64,000 nt of DNA from assembly GCA_036402075.1 (NCBI GenBank), contig DASWTP010000017.1, positions 1-64,000 of the forward strand, in the 5' to 3' direction. Origin of the DNA: Chryseosolibacter sp036402075. Lineage in GTDB: Bacteria; Bacteroidota; Bacteroidia; Cytophagales; Cyclobacteriaceae. Numbering within the stretch: position 1 is the first letter of the stretch; each line of letters opens with the position of its first letter. Shown here in pieces: positions 51,970 through 60,964 of the stretch. The notes beneath the pieces are model-generated. The model saw only the letters and a list, made by a program, of their open reading frames with translations, was not told the DNA's origin and did no database searches. A program made the translations under genes and the position numbers.

Positions 51970-53586
51970 ATGTCTGCCGCCAAGTATATTTTCGTAACCG
52001 GGGGTGTAACATCATCGCTGGGCAAAGGAATCATTGCTGCTTCTCTAGGTAAGTTGCTGCAAGCCAGAGGGTTCAAGGTCACCATTCAAAAATTCGATCC
52101 GTATATCAACATTGATCCGGGAACGCTGAACCCCTACGAGCATGGCGAATGCTATGTTACCGATGATGGCGCGGAAACCGATCTGGACCTCGGGCACTAC
52201 GAACGTTTCCTCAACGTCCCGACATCGAGGGCAAATAACATTACAACAGGCCGAATCTATAATAACGTAATTACCAAAGAACGCCAGGGCGAATACCTGG
52301 GTAAGACCGTCCAGGTGGTTCCTCATATCACAGACGAAATCAAACGCAACATTTTCCTGCTGGGAGAAAGCGGTGAATACGATGTTGTCATCACTGAGAT
52401 CGGTGGTTCCGTGGGCGATATCGAGTCGCTTCCCTTCATTGAAGCGGTTCGCCAGGTTCGTTGGGACCTGGGGCCGAACAACGCCCTGGTCATCCATCTT
52501 ACACTCATCCCGTATCTTAAGGCAGCGAAAGAACTGAAAACAAAGCCCACGCAGCACTCCGTGAAGGAACTTCTCGCTGAGGGCGTTCAGGCTGATATCC
52601 TCGTTTGCCGTACAGAAATGCCCCTTCCGATCGAATTGAGAAAAAAACTTGCACTTTTTTGCAATGTTCACCTCAACTCTGTAATCGAAGCCATGGATGC
52701 TGATACTATTTATGACGTGCCACTGCTGATGAAAAAAGAAAAGCTGGATGAACGCGTCATCGCCAAACTGAAGCTTCATGCGAAGGGCGAACCTGACCTG
52801 GATCAGTGGAAGACGTTTCTTGGCAAGTTGAAGAACCCGGTAGATGAGGTTAACATCGGCCTGGTTGGAAAGTATGTTTCACTTCCGGATGCTTATAAGT
52901 CAATCGCGGAGGCGTTTGTTCATGCAGGCGCTGAAAATGATTGTAAAATAAACCTAAAGTGGATCTCGTCTGAAGAAATAGCGAAAGATTCGGTAGCGTC
53001 AGTGCTAAGCGGCTTACATGGCGTGCTGGTGGCGCCTGGGTTTGGCGAACGCGGCATGGAAGGAAAAATCGAAGCGATCCGCCATGTCCGCGAGAGTAAG
53101 ATTCCTTTTTTCGGAATTTGCCTGGGTATGCAGTGCGCGGTAGTTGAGTTTGCACGCAATGTGCTTGGTCTCGAAGCGAGCTCAACTGAACTCAACCCAA
53201 AAACGAAAAATCCGGTGATCGACATGATGGAGGAGCAGAAGAAGATCACCATGAAAGGCGGAACCATGCGCCTCGGAGCATACGACTGCAAATTGAAAAA
53301 GGGTAGCAAAGTGCATATCGCATACGGTGAGTCAATGATCAAAGAACGCCACCGTCATCGCTATGAATTCAATAACAAATACCTGGAGCAGGCAGAAGCA
53401 GCAGGCTTGAAGGCTACCGGAGTAAATCCGGATTCAAACCTGGTCGAGATTGTGGAATTGAAAGATCATCCGTGGTTTGTAGGTGTGCAATATCACCCGG
53501 AATTAAAGAGCACTGTGCTAAATCCGCATCCGCTATTCGTGAAATTTGTAGAAGCAGCACTTAATCACAAGAAATCAATTTCTTAG
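51970..53586 (+). CDS. pyrG: CTP synthase
   Basis: Aminates UTP to CTP using glutamine and ATP. The 538-residue enzyme has the synthetase domain with KYIFVTGGVTSSLGKGI at 5-21, QKFDPYINIDPGTLNPYEHGE near 40 and EIGGSVGDIESLPF near 140, and a C-terminal class I amidotransferase domain with nucleophile motif GICLGMQCAV near 378 and QYHPE near 515. Full length and highly conserved. Confidence 0.98.
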   Translation: MSAAKYIFVTGGVTSSLGKGIIAASLGKLLQARGFKVTIQKFDPYINIDPGTLNPYEHGECYVTDDGAETDLDLGHYERFLNVPTSRANNITTGRIYNNVITKERQGEYLGKTVQVVPHITDEIKRNIFLLGESGEYDVVITEIGGSVGDIESLPFIEAVRQVRWDLGPNNALVIHLTLIPYLKAAKELKTKPTQHSVKELLAEGVQADILVCRTEMPLPIELRKKLALFCNVHLNSVIEAMDADTIYDVPLLMKKEKLDERVIAKLKLHAKGEPDLDQWKTFLGKLKNPVDEVNIGLVGKYVSLPDAYKSIAEAFVHAGAENDCKINLKWISSEEIAKDSVASVLSGLHGVLVAPGFGERGMEGKIEAIRHVRESKIPFFGICLGMQCAVVEFARNVLGLEASSTELNPKTKNPVIDMMEEQKKITMKGGTMRLGAYDCKLKKGSKVHIAYGESMIKERHRHRYEFNNKYLEQAEAAGLKATGVNPDSNLVEIVELKDHPWFVGVQYHPELKSTVLNPHPLFVKFVEAALNHKKSIS

Positions 53587-53737
53587 AGCAATCGGGGTGG
53601 AAATTGCAGCGCTTGGGATTTCGCGATTCATCATTGGAATTTTTGTTTTTGGGATTTGGACTTTTACACCCCATATTGCGCAGTTTTTTGAAACACGTTA
53701 GCGGTGCCTCGTGTATCGCATTTTAATTGAGTAAATA
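53587..53737. repeat. Word-like intergenic repeat between pyrG and yidC
   Basis: GGGATTT and TTGGAATTTTT variants recur in 53620-53668. The complementary words (TTCCAAAATCC) appear in the trpG-trpD gap. No promoter box of the TAnnTTTG form was found for yidC here. Confidence 0.4.
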
Positions 53738-55552
53738 ATGGATAGAAATTCGGCAATCGGCCTTACATTGATCGCAGCGCTGCTGATGGTTTACTTTTAC
53801 TGGTTCGCACCAGAGCCTGCACCGGCTACGAAACCAGTTGCGGCTCAATCAACAAAGCCACAGCAAAGCGAGTCAGGCCGTCAAGTAGAAACCCCGACTG
53901 ACAGCGTTCTTGCTCAGACGTATGGTGACCTTTCTGCATTCGCGCAAGGCACCGCGGAAGACAAAGTGATTGAGAACGAAGACGTGCGCGTCATCTTCTC
54001 TAACAAGGGCGGCATGATCAAATCGCTTGAGTTAAAGAAATACAAAACGTATTCTCAGAAGCCGTTATTCCTCATTACCCCCGAACGTTCAACCTTCGAC
54101 CTTCTGACTAAGTACCAGGGGAAAGAAATTGACTTGTATGACCTCTATTACCAGGTAAGTGAAAGTAAAAGTGGCGACTCAACGGTCCTTGATTACACGG
54201 TAAGACTTGCCAATGGCGCATTTCTGACACAGTCATATTCCATCCCTGCCAAAGGTTATGAAATTGGCTACAGCATCAAGCAGAAAGGTCTGGCAGAAGA
54301 ATTAGGAGGCGAAACGCTCACCCTCCGCTGGAACGATCTTGTGCAGCCACTTGAAAAAGACCTTCAGGACACACGGAACAATACAACGGTTAATTACTTT
54401 ACTGTCAATGAAGGATTCGAAGATCTGGATGAACGCTCAACTTCTGATAGCGAAATCATTCAGCAACCATTGAAATGGGTTTCGATCAAGCAAAAGTTCT
54501 TCCTGGCCGCAATCATTGCAAAGAATAATTTCTCGGGCGCAGAACTCGCTACCGCCACACCCGAGGGTGATACCTCCATCGTAGAACAACAAAGCTTAAA
54601 ATTGTTTATCCCAAAATCACAATTGATCGAAGGGAAAACAAACTTTAAGTTCTACACTGGTCCGAATGATTACCAGGAGATTGACGTTGTAGCTGACAAG
54701 TTCGAGAAGAACGTTTACCTCGGCTGGCCTCCGGTATTCTGGATCAACAAATTTGTCATCTTCCCTGTATTCCACTTCCTCACCAAGTTTATCGGAAACT
54801 ACGGGCTAATTATTATTATCCTGGTGATCCTGCTCAAGCTGGTGCTCGCCCCTCTTTCTTACAAGTCATACCTGAGTATGGCCAAAATGAAAGTGCTGAA
54901 GCCTGACCTCGATGTGATCAAGGAAAAGCATGGCGATGACATGGCGAAAGTTCAGCAGGAGCAGCTCAAGCTCTACCAGCAGGTGGGCGTGAACCCAATC
55001 AGCGGATGTATTCCGGTTCTGCTCCAGATGCCGATCCTGTTTGCCATGTTCTACCTCTTTCCCGCCAGCATTGAACTTCGCCAGCAACCGTTTCTGTGGG
55101 CGGAAGATCTTTCCACCTACGATTCACTCATCACACTGCCGTTCACTATTCCTTTTGGCGTAGGAAATCACCTGAGCTTGTTCACCTTGCTTATGACGGT
55201 CTCAACCCTGATCTATACATGGCAGAACAATCAGCTTTCGTCTGTGCAGGGTCCGATGAAGTCCATGTCATACATTATGCCGGTGATCTTCTTCTTCGTG
55301 CTGAACTCATTCTCGGCAGGTCTTACGTTCTATTACTTTGTTTCCAACCTTGTCACATTTGCGCAACAAGCAATCATTCGCAGGTTTGTTGACGACAACA
55401 AGATCAAAGTTTTGTTAGAGGAAAACCGCAAGAAGAACCTGGCCGGTGGCGGTGGCAAGAAATCGAAATTTATGGCGCGGCTCGAAGACGCGATGAAAGC
55501 AAGCGAAGAAGCGCGCAAGAAAGCAGAGGAAGAACGGAAAAAGAAGAAATAG
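53738..55552 (+). CDS. yidC: Membrane protein insertase YidC
   Basis: Inserts and folds inner-membrane proteins with or without SecYEG. The 604-residue protein has an N-terminal anchor (IGLTLIAALLMVYFYWF, 6-22), a large periplasmic domain (about 60-350), and the conserved insertase core (about 360-560: FGNY-like FIGNYGLIIIILVILLKLVLAPLS, then NPISGCIPVLLQMPILFAMFYLF and FLWAEDLSTYDS). The C-terminal tail is rich in Lys/Glu and may contact ribosomes. It is followed by parAB, a common neighbour in bacteria near the replication origin. Confidence 0.96.
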   Translation: MDRNSAIGLTLIAALLMVYFYWFAPEPAPATKPVAAQSTKPQQSESGRQVETPTDSVLAQTYGDLSAFAQGTAEDKVIENEDVRVIFSNKGGMIKSLELKKYKTYSQKPLFLITPERSTFDLLTKYQGKEIDLYDLYYQVSESKSGDSTVLDYTVRLANGAFLTQSYSIPAKGYEIGYSIKQKGLAEELGGETLTLRWNDLVQPLEKDLQDTRNNTTVNYFTVNEGFEDLDERSTSDSEIIQQPLKWVSIKQKFFLAAIIAKNNFSGAELATATPEGDTSIVEQQSLKLFIPKSQLIEGKTNFKFYTGPNDYQEIDVVADKFEKNVYLGWPPVFWINKFVIFPVFHFLTKFIGNYGLIIIILVILLKLVLAPLSYKSYLSMAKMKVLKPDLDVIKEKHGDDMAKVQQEQLKLYQQVGVNPISGCIPVLLQMPILFAMFYLFPASIELRQQPFLWAEDLSTYDSLITLPFTIPFGVGNHLSLFTLLMTVSTLIYTWQNNQLSSVQGPMKSMSYIMPVIFFFVLNSFSAGLTFYYFVSNLVTFAQQAIIRRFVDDNKIKVLLEENRKKNLAGGGGKKSKFMARLEDAMKASEEARKKAEEERKKKK

Positions 55553-55649
55553 CCAGGCTGCATACGTGCATAACTTGCGAACGATTTCCATAGCCGCTTG
55601 TTCTGGCCTGTTTTTCAATAGGTTGCATCCTGAGAAATTGTGCAGCGAT

Positions 55650-55679
55650 TGTGGATAATACGTTCCACGCTGTTCCACG
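55650..55679. promoter_or_regulatory. DnaA box and two parS-like half-sites upstream of parAB
   Basis: TGTGGATAA (55650-55658) is a perfect DnaA box in reverse orientation (TTATCCACA). Right next to it the octamer GTTCCACG occurs twice as a direct repeat (55662-55669 and 55672-55679), 10 bases apart. TGTTCCACG equals one half of the widely conserved parS palindrome, but the second half is absent in both. Located just upstream of the parA promoter box. Confidence 0.55.
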
Positions 55680-55697
55680 GCCGAAAACATTTTAATC

Positions 55698-55705
55698 TAT
55701 ATTTG
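55698..55705 (+). promoter_or_regulatory. Putative -7 box of parAB
   Basis: TATATTTG matches TAnnTTTG exactly, 41 bases before the parA ATG. The half-sites at 55662-55679 lie where a -33 element would be. Confidence 0.55.
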
Positions 55706-55706
55706 T

Positions 55707-55740
55707 AACCCCTGACTAACACGCAGGGGTTTATTTTTTT
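55707..55740 (+). terminator. Intrinsic terminator between yidC and parA
   Basis: AACCCCTG (55707-55714) pairs with CAGGGGTT (55724-55731), followed by TATTTTTTT. It can end the yidC transcript, but it also falls between the parA promoter box and the parA ATG (55746), so it may shape the parA leader. Confidence 0.7.
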
Positions 55741-55745
55741 AACGA

Positions 55746-56519
55746 ATGGGAAAAATCATTGCGATTGCGAATCAAAAAGGTGGAGTAGGAAAAACAACTT
55801 CTGCGATCAACCTCGCTGCGAGTCTCGCGGTTCTTGAAAAACGAACATTGCTGGTCGATGCGGATCCTCAGGCAAACTCGACTTCGGGCCTTGGACTAAA
55901 TCCAAAAGACATCACTCAGGGAATTTATGAGTGCATGGTGGATGGCGTGAATCCGAAAGATGCCGTGGTGAAGAATGAGCTGAAGTATCTGGATATCCTT
56001 CCCTCCCACATTGACCTGGTGGGTGCCGAAGTGGAGATGGTAAGCATTGAACGAAGGGAGGAAAAAATGCGTGATGCATTGGGTAAGATCAAGAACGAAT
56101 ACGATTATATCATCATTGACTGTTCGCCTTCCCTTGGTTTGATTACCATTAACGCGCTTACCGCTGCCGATTCAGTGATCATTCCTGTGCAGTGCGAATA
56201 TTTCGCTCTCGAAGGACTTGGTAAACTTCTCAATACAATCAAAATCATTCAAACAAGATTAAATCCCCGGCTCGAAATAGAAGGCATCCTTCTCACGTTA
56301 TATGATTCCCGCACCAGTCTCGGCAACCAGGTGGTTGAGGAAGTAAGAACGCACTTCCAAAAGATGACGTTCAACACCATCATTCCAAGAAACGTGAAGT
56401 TGAGTGAGTCGCCAAGCTTTGGGTTGCCTGCTATTGTGCACGATGCAGAAAGTAAGGGCGCGATCAGTTACCTGAATTTAGCGCACGAAGTATTGAATAA
56501 AAACGGAGTAGCGAAATGA
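55746..56519 (+). CDS. parA: Chromosome partitioning ATPase ParA (Soj)
   Basis: Deviant Walker ATPase that moves ParB-parS complexes. The 257-residue protein starts with GKIIAIANQKGGVGKTTSAINLA (residues 2-24, with the signature lysine), has LVDADPQANSTSGLG near 38, IIIDCSPSLG near 119 and a DNA-binding Arg/Lys-rich C-terminal part. Size matches chromosomal Soj/ParA without an N-terminal HTH. It overlaps parB by four bases. Confidence 0.96.
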   Translation: MGKIIAIANQKGGVGKTTSAINLAASLAVLEKRTLLVDADPQANSTSGLGLNPKDITQGIYECMVDGVNPKDAVVKNELKYLDILPSHIDLVGAEVEMVSIERREEKMRDALGKIKNEYDYIIIDCSPSLGLITINALTAADSVIIPVQCEYFALEGLGKLLNTIKIIQTRLNPRLEIEGILLTLYDSRTSLGNQVVEEVRTHFQKMTFNTIIPRNVKLSESPSFGLPAIVHDAESKGAISYLNLAHEVLNKNGVAK

Positions 56520-57436
56520 GTAAGAAAAAAGCACTAGGAAGAGGTCTCAGCGCCTTGCTGAGCGACAATGAGGCCGATGACAAGTTAGAAGTTGACATCC
56601 CCGTTTCCCTTCCGGCTGCAGCCACTGAGGCTAAACCGGCAGCTGGCATAGCTGAAATTCCAATAGGCCAAATCGAGGTTAACCCTTTCCAGCCGCGTAC
56701 GCATTTCGATGAAGATGCGCTGCTCGAACTGGCAGAATCTATCCGCGTACACGGCATCATCCAGCCGATCACGGTGCGCAGGCTCGCTCAAAACCAGTAT
56801 CAGCTCATTTCCGGTGAACGAAGGTTCCAGGCATCAAAGCTGGCCGGGTTGGAGCAAATCCCGGCATACATCCGCTCGGCTGACGATCAGCAGATGCTTG
56901 AAATGGCGCTCATCGAAAACATTCAGCGCGAAAACCTCAATGCCATAGAAATTGCCCTGAGCTATCAACGACTCATCACCGAATGCCAGCTCAAGCAGGA
57001 AGAACTGGGTGAGCGCGTTGGTAAAAACCGCGCGACCGTTACAAACTACCTCCGACTGCTTAAACTTCCGCCCGACATCCAAATCGCGGTTCGCGATAAC
57101 AAAATTTCGATGGGCCATGCCCGCGCGATCATCAACGTTGAGAACCCCGAGCAACAGCTGTACATCTTTAAGAAAACTGTGAATGATGAACTGTCTGTCC
57201 GCAAGGTAGAAGAGCTTGTGCGCGAAGTAGCAGGCAAGAAACCTGAACCCTCGGCAACACCGGCTTCTGCTCCATCGGCTCCGGCCTCCAAGGAGATTAC
57301 ACAGCTTCAATCGAGCTTGTCGTCACATTTTGGCACCCGGGTTGTTATAAAAAGCGATGGCAAGCGTGGAGAGATCAAAATTCCATTTTTGTCGGTTGAA
57401 GACCTGAACAGGATTCTCGACATTCTGAAAATGTGA
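56516..57436 (+). CDS. parB: Chromosome partitioning protein ParB (Spo0J)
   Basis: CTP-dependent clamp that loads at parS. The 306-residue protein begins KKKALGRGLSALLSD (ParA-contact helix), then has the ParB/Srx CTP-binding domain (IPIGQIEVNPFQPRTHFDEDAL near 45; SGERRFQASKLAG with the GERRxR-type motif near 101; ENIQRENLNAIEIA near 138), the HTH (GKNRATVTNYLRLLKLP near 168) and a C-terminal dimer domain after an Ala/Pro/Ser linker. ParA overlap is ATGA. Confidence 0.96.
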   Translation: MSKKKALGRGLSALLSDNEADDKLEVDIPVSLPAAATEAKPAAGIAEIPIGQIEVNPFQPRTHFDEDALLELAESIRVHGIIQPITVRRLAQNQYQLISGERRFQASKLAGLEQIPAYIRSADDQQMLEMALIENIQRENLNAIEIALSYQRLITECQLKQEELGERVGKNRATVTNYLRLLKLPPDIQIAVRDNKISMGHARAIINVENPEQQLYIFKKTVNDELSVRKVEELVREVAGKKPEPSATPASAPSAPASKEITQLQSSLSSHFGTRVVIKSDGKRGEIKIPFLSVEDLNRILDILKM

Positions 57437-57479
57437 TTCTTTCGCTGTTTGCGGATTAAGCTTTACCTTCGCACCCAGC

Positions 57480-58067
57480 ATGAGAAAACTTGGTTTTATT
57501 TGCCTTTTTGTAATTGGCGCGATCCCGGCTCTATCGCAGGATTCGCTGAAAGTTACCAGCGACACCATTTTTCTTGAGCCTGAAGACACCGTTCTGATCA
57601 AGTCATACGCGAAGCGATATAATCCGCGAAAGGCCTTGCTTTTTGCGGCTGTTGCTCCCGGCCTGGGCCAGATTTACAACAAAAAATATTGGAAGCTGCC
57701 TTTAGTTTACGGTGGTTTCTATTTGATCGGAGATAACATCAGGCGCTACAACAAAGCGTATGTCGAGTTTAAAAATCACCTGTTCTACAACATCGAGAAT
57801 CAGCTGACCGACACCCAGCTGAATCCCAACATCAACCTCACTACTCCGCAGCTGAGACGGATTGTTGACAAAGCCAGGCGCGAGCGCGATTTGTGGGTAA
57901 TTTGCATGGGCGGTATGTACCTGCTGCAAATTGTGGATGCACACGTTGACGCGCACCTAAAGGAGTTCGATCTCAATCCAAACCTTAAGGTGAGTGTTGA
58001 GCCCACGATCACAAACGATGCGTGGGTTGGGCGCCAGACAGGGATGGCGCTGACTTTCAGATTTTGA
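57480..58067 (+). CDS. DUF5683 family membrane/periplasmic protein
   Basis: A 195-residue protein with a signal peptide (ending ALSQD) and the DUF5683 core: NPRKALLFAAVAPGLGQIYNKKYWKLPLVYGG near 48-80, with hydrophobic segments and a final strand-rich end. The family is found in Bacteroidota, commonly beside parB and dapB as here; its role is unknown. A TACCTTCG sequence just ahead (57464-57471), one base off the -7 consensus, would give an almost leaderless mRNA. Confidence 0.8.
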   Translation: MRKLGFICLFVIGAIPALSQDSLKVTSDTIFLEPEDTVLIKSYAKRYNPRKALLFAAVAPGLGQIYNKKYWKLPLVYGGFYLIGDNIRRYNKAYVEFKNHLFYNIENQLTDTQLNPNINLTTPQLRRIVDKARRERDLWVICMGGMYLLQIVDAHVDAHLKEFDLNPNLKVSVEPTITNDAWVGRQTGMALTFRF

Positions 58068-58107
58068 CGGGATCACCTACCTTGCGATCCTTTATATACT
58101 AGCTCCC

Positions 58108-58815
58108 ATGAAAATTCTACTTGTTGGCTATGGCAAAATGGGCAAGACCATTGAACGGATTGCCCAGGAACGCGGCCACCAAATAACCGGAAGAATCGAT
58201 GTTGACAATCAGCATGAATTTGAGACTGCCACGGCTGACGTTGCCATCGAGTTTTCCCACCCCGATGCAGCATTCGAAAATGTTAAGAAGTCACTGCTGA
58301 AAAATATCCCGGTTGTTTGCGGCACTACCGGATGGCTGACGAAAAAAGCTGAAATTGAAAGGCTCACGAAAGATACCAATGGAACGTTCTTCTATGCTTC
58401 CAACTACAGCCTGGGTGTGAACCTGTTCTTCAAACTGAATGAGCACCTTGCGAGGCTGATGAGGAATTTTGATGCGTACGATGTCAGCATGGAAGAGATC
58501 CACCACACCGAAAAGAAAGACGCCCCCAGTGGCACCGCGATTACGCTTGCGGAAGGTGTTCTTCAAAATCAAACCCGAAAAAGATCCTGGGTGAATGGAG
58601 ACGCAAAAGATCAAACGCAGCTTTCTATAAAATCTTTCAGAATTGGGACGGTGCCTGGGACACACACGGTCAAGTACACCTCGCTGATGGACGACATCGA
58701 GATTAAGCACACGGCCCACACGAGGGAAGCATTTGCTCTTGGAGCTGTGATGGTAGCCGAGTGGCTTCCCGGTAAAAAAGGCGTTTTAAATATGGACGAT
58801 TTTTTGAAATTCTAG
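58108..58815 (+). CDS. dapB: 4-hydroxy-tetrahydrodipicolinate reductase
   Basis: NAD(P)H-dependent reductase of the lysine/diaminopimelate pathway. The 235-residue protein has the Rossmann motif LLVGYGKMGKTIERI at 4-18, CGTTGW near 72 and the catalytic/substrate motif EIHHTEKKDAPSGTAI near 131. It is slightly shorter than E. coli DapB (273) as is usual in Bacteroidota. Feeds diaminopimelate to peptidoglycan. Confidence 0.95.
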   Translation: MKILLVGYGKMGKTIERIAQERGHQITGRIDVDNQHEFETATADVAIEFSHPDAAFENVKKSLLKNIPVVCGTTGWLTKKAEIERLTKDTNGTFFYASNYSLGVNLFFKLNEHLARLMRNFDAYDVSMEEIHHTEKKDAPSGTAITLAEGVLQNQTRKRSWVNGDAKDQTQLSIKSFRIGTVPGTHTVKYTSLMDDIEIKHTAHTREAFALGAVMVAEWLPGKKGVLNMDDFLKF

Positions 58816-58935
58816 CCAAAATCCAACGACTTACTGCATAACCCGAAATGAGGATATGGCCGTATCCATGAATTTTCCTTTTATTTGCGGGTCAAAATCT
58901 CTGAAAATCAATCTACAACTAGTTAATACGCAACG

Positions 58936-60096
58936 ATGAACTGGCAATTTTGGAAAAAGAAAGACACTGAGGAGCAACCGGAAAAACCGAAATCAAAAGC
59001 GCGCGAATGGTGGGATGCCATTCTTTTCGCTGTGATTGCCGCCACCCTCATCCGCTGGCTCATCATGGAAGCGTATACCATCCCCACACCATCGATGGAA
59101 AATTCCTTGCTCGTTGGTGACTTTTTGTTCGTAAGCAAATTCCATTATGGAACGCGCACAACAACAACGCCCCTGCAAGTTCCGTTGACCCATCAAAAAA
59201 TCTGGTTTACTGAAATCCCATCGTATCTCGACTGGATCAAATTGCCTCAATACAGATTGCCAGGAATCAGCCATGTGAAGCGCGAAGATGTTGTCGTGTT
59301 CAACGTTCCTCCGCGCGAGTTGAATGAATACAAGGATTACCCGGTCGATCTCAAGACCAACTACATCAAACGATGCGTTGCAATTCCAGGTGACACATTG
59401 CGCATCGTAGACCGGCAGGTAACCATCAATGGCAAACCGTCACCAAATCCTCCGTTGATGCAATTCAGCTACATCGTGATTGCAAACAACGAGATCAACG
59501 AACGCGTATTGAACAAGTACAAAATTTACGAAGACGATTACCAGATCGTTGGACGGCCAGGCGATGGCGTTATTTACCAGATGTACATTACGCAGGAACT
59601 TGCCGATGAACTGAAAAAGCTAAACTTCATTCGTGAGGTGAAGATTGCCACCTACAATGGGCAGGATGGATTCGGTACTCGTACAGAGAAAAACGTAGAA
59701 TCCAACATTTTCCCGGACGCACGTGCTTTCCCATGGAACGGAGACTTCTTTGGACCCTTAGTGATCCCTGCTGAAGGAATGAAGATCCAGATCAACGAGC
59801 AAACGCTTGCCACTTACGGAAGCACCATTCAGCTTTACGATCACAATGAAGATGTGAAAATTGAAAATGGAAAACTCTTTGTCGATGGCAAAGAGGTGAC
59901 CGAGTACACCTTCAAGCAGAACTACTATTTTATGATGGGTGATAACCGTCACAATTCCCTCGACTCCCGCTACTGGGGATTTGTGCCTGAAGACCATATC
60001 GTTGGGAAGGCATTCTTCATCTGGCTGTCGATCGATAGCAATGCTGATTTCTTTAACAAAATCAGATGGAATCGATTCTTTAAGCTGATCGAATAG
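58936..60096 (+). CDS. lepB: Signal peptidase I
   Basis: Inner-membrane protease removing Sec/Tat signal peptides. The 386-residue protein has one N-terminal membrane helix (WDAILFAVIAATLIRWLIM, about 27-45), the catalytic serine motif IPTPSMENSLLVGD near 51, lysine general base in KRCVAIPGDTL near 145 and the C-terminal GDNRHNSLDSRYWG near 335. The periplasmic domain is enlarged between the Lys motif and GDN box, a normal Bacteroidota trait. Confidence 0.95.
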   Translation: MNWQFWKKKDTEEQPEKPKSKAREWWDAILFAVIAATLIRWLIMEAYTIPTPSMENSLLVGDFLFVSKFHYGTRTTTTPLQVPLTHQKIWFTEIPSYLDWIKLPQYRLPGISHVKREDVVVFNVPPRELNEYKDYPVDLKTNYIKRCVAIPGDTLRIVDRQVTINGKPSPNPPLMQFSYIVIANNEINERVLNKYKIYEDDYQIVGRPGDGVIYQMYITQELADELKKLNFIREVKIATYNGQDGFGTRTEKNVESNIFPDARAFPWNGDFFGPLVIPAEGMKIQINEQTLATYGSTIQLYDHNEDVKIENGKLFVDGKEVTEYTFKQNYYFMMGDNRHNSLDSRYWGFVPEDHIVGKAFFIWLSIDSNADFFNKIRWNRFFKLIE

Positions 60097-60141
60097 CGAT
60101 GGCGGGCTCTGGCAATAGCCAGGCCCATCAGCTATTGCTCC

Positions 60142-60804
60142 TCACCAGTTGATCTCCTTCAGACCTTTGCTCTTCAGATATTGATTTGCCTTGCTAAAAT
60201 GCTTGCAGCCGAAGAAGCCGCGGTCAGCTGAGAAAGGCGATGGATGGGCCGACATCAGAACATAATGTTTGCTGCGGTCGATGACCTCGCCTTTCTTCTG
60301 CGCATAAGCGCCCCACAGCAGGAAGACGACATTCTCTTTTTCGTCAGAGATTTTTTTAATAACAGCGTCCGTAAAGGTTTCCCAACCTTTGTTCTGATGC
60401 GAACCAGGCGAACCTGCTTTTACGGTAAGCGTTGCATTTAATAACAGCACACCCTGATCAGCCCATCGCCCGAGGTCGCCTGAAGCCGGTAATTCTTTTC
60501 CCAAATCCTGCTTAATTTCTTTAAAGATATTGACCAGTGACGGAGGCATACGAATACCCTCCCGAACTGAAAAGCAAAGCCCGTTTGCCTGCCCCGGGCC
60601 GTGATAGGGATCTTGTCCGATAATTACCACTTTCACATTCTCAAAGTCGCAACAGTCAAACGCCCTGAAGATTTCCTTGCCAGGCGGATAGATGGTGGCA
60701 GATTGATACTCCTTTTTGACGAAATCGATAAGTGTAGCGAAATACGGCTTTTCAAACTCGGTTGCTAACCGGTCTTTCCACGTTTGTGCAATTTTAACTT
60801 CCAT
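60142..60804 (-). CDS. ung: Uracil-DNA glycosylase
   Basis: Excises uracil from DNA. From ATG 60804 (MEVKIAQTWKDRL, 220 residues; the frame extends to 60900 without support) it has the catalytic Asp in VIIGQDPYHGPGQANGLCFSV near 60, LLLNATLTV near 117, and the His motif HPSPFSADRGFFG near 184. Length and motifs are those of family 1 UDG. Confidence 0.96.
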   Translation of the reverse strand: MEVKIAQTWKDRLATEFEKPYFATLIDFVKKEYQSATIYPPGKEIFRAFDCCDFENVKVVIIGQDPYHGPGQANGLCFSVREGIRMPPSLVNIFKEIKQDLGKELPASGDLGRWADQGVLLLNATLTVKAGSPGSHQNKGWETFTDAVIKKISDEKENVVFLLWGAYAQKKGEVIDRSKHYVLMSAHPSPFSADRGFFGCKHFSKANQYLKSKGLKEINW

Positions 60805-60949
60805 TCTGGCACACCTTTTAAAGCAAAATATAAATATAGCCGGAAGCGCAGGAAAGCCGCTTTTTAAATGGTTGCTTATTTGCAAGCAGATGGTTTTCAA
60901 ATAATTGATATCTAAAGGAAGTATTCGTGTTGGAATTGTAAAAAATTGA

Positions 60950-60957
60950 TATTTTTG
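60950..60957 (+). promoter_or_regulatory. Putative -7 box of apaG
   Basis: TATTTTTG fits TAnnTTTG and ends seven bases before the apaG ATG, so transcription would begin almost at the start codon. Confidence 0.5.
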
Positions 60958-60964
60958 ATCGTCT

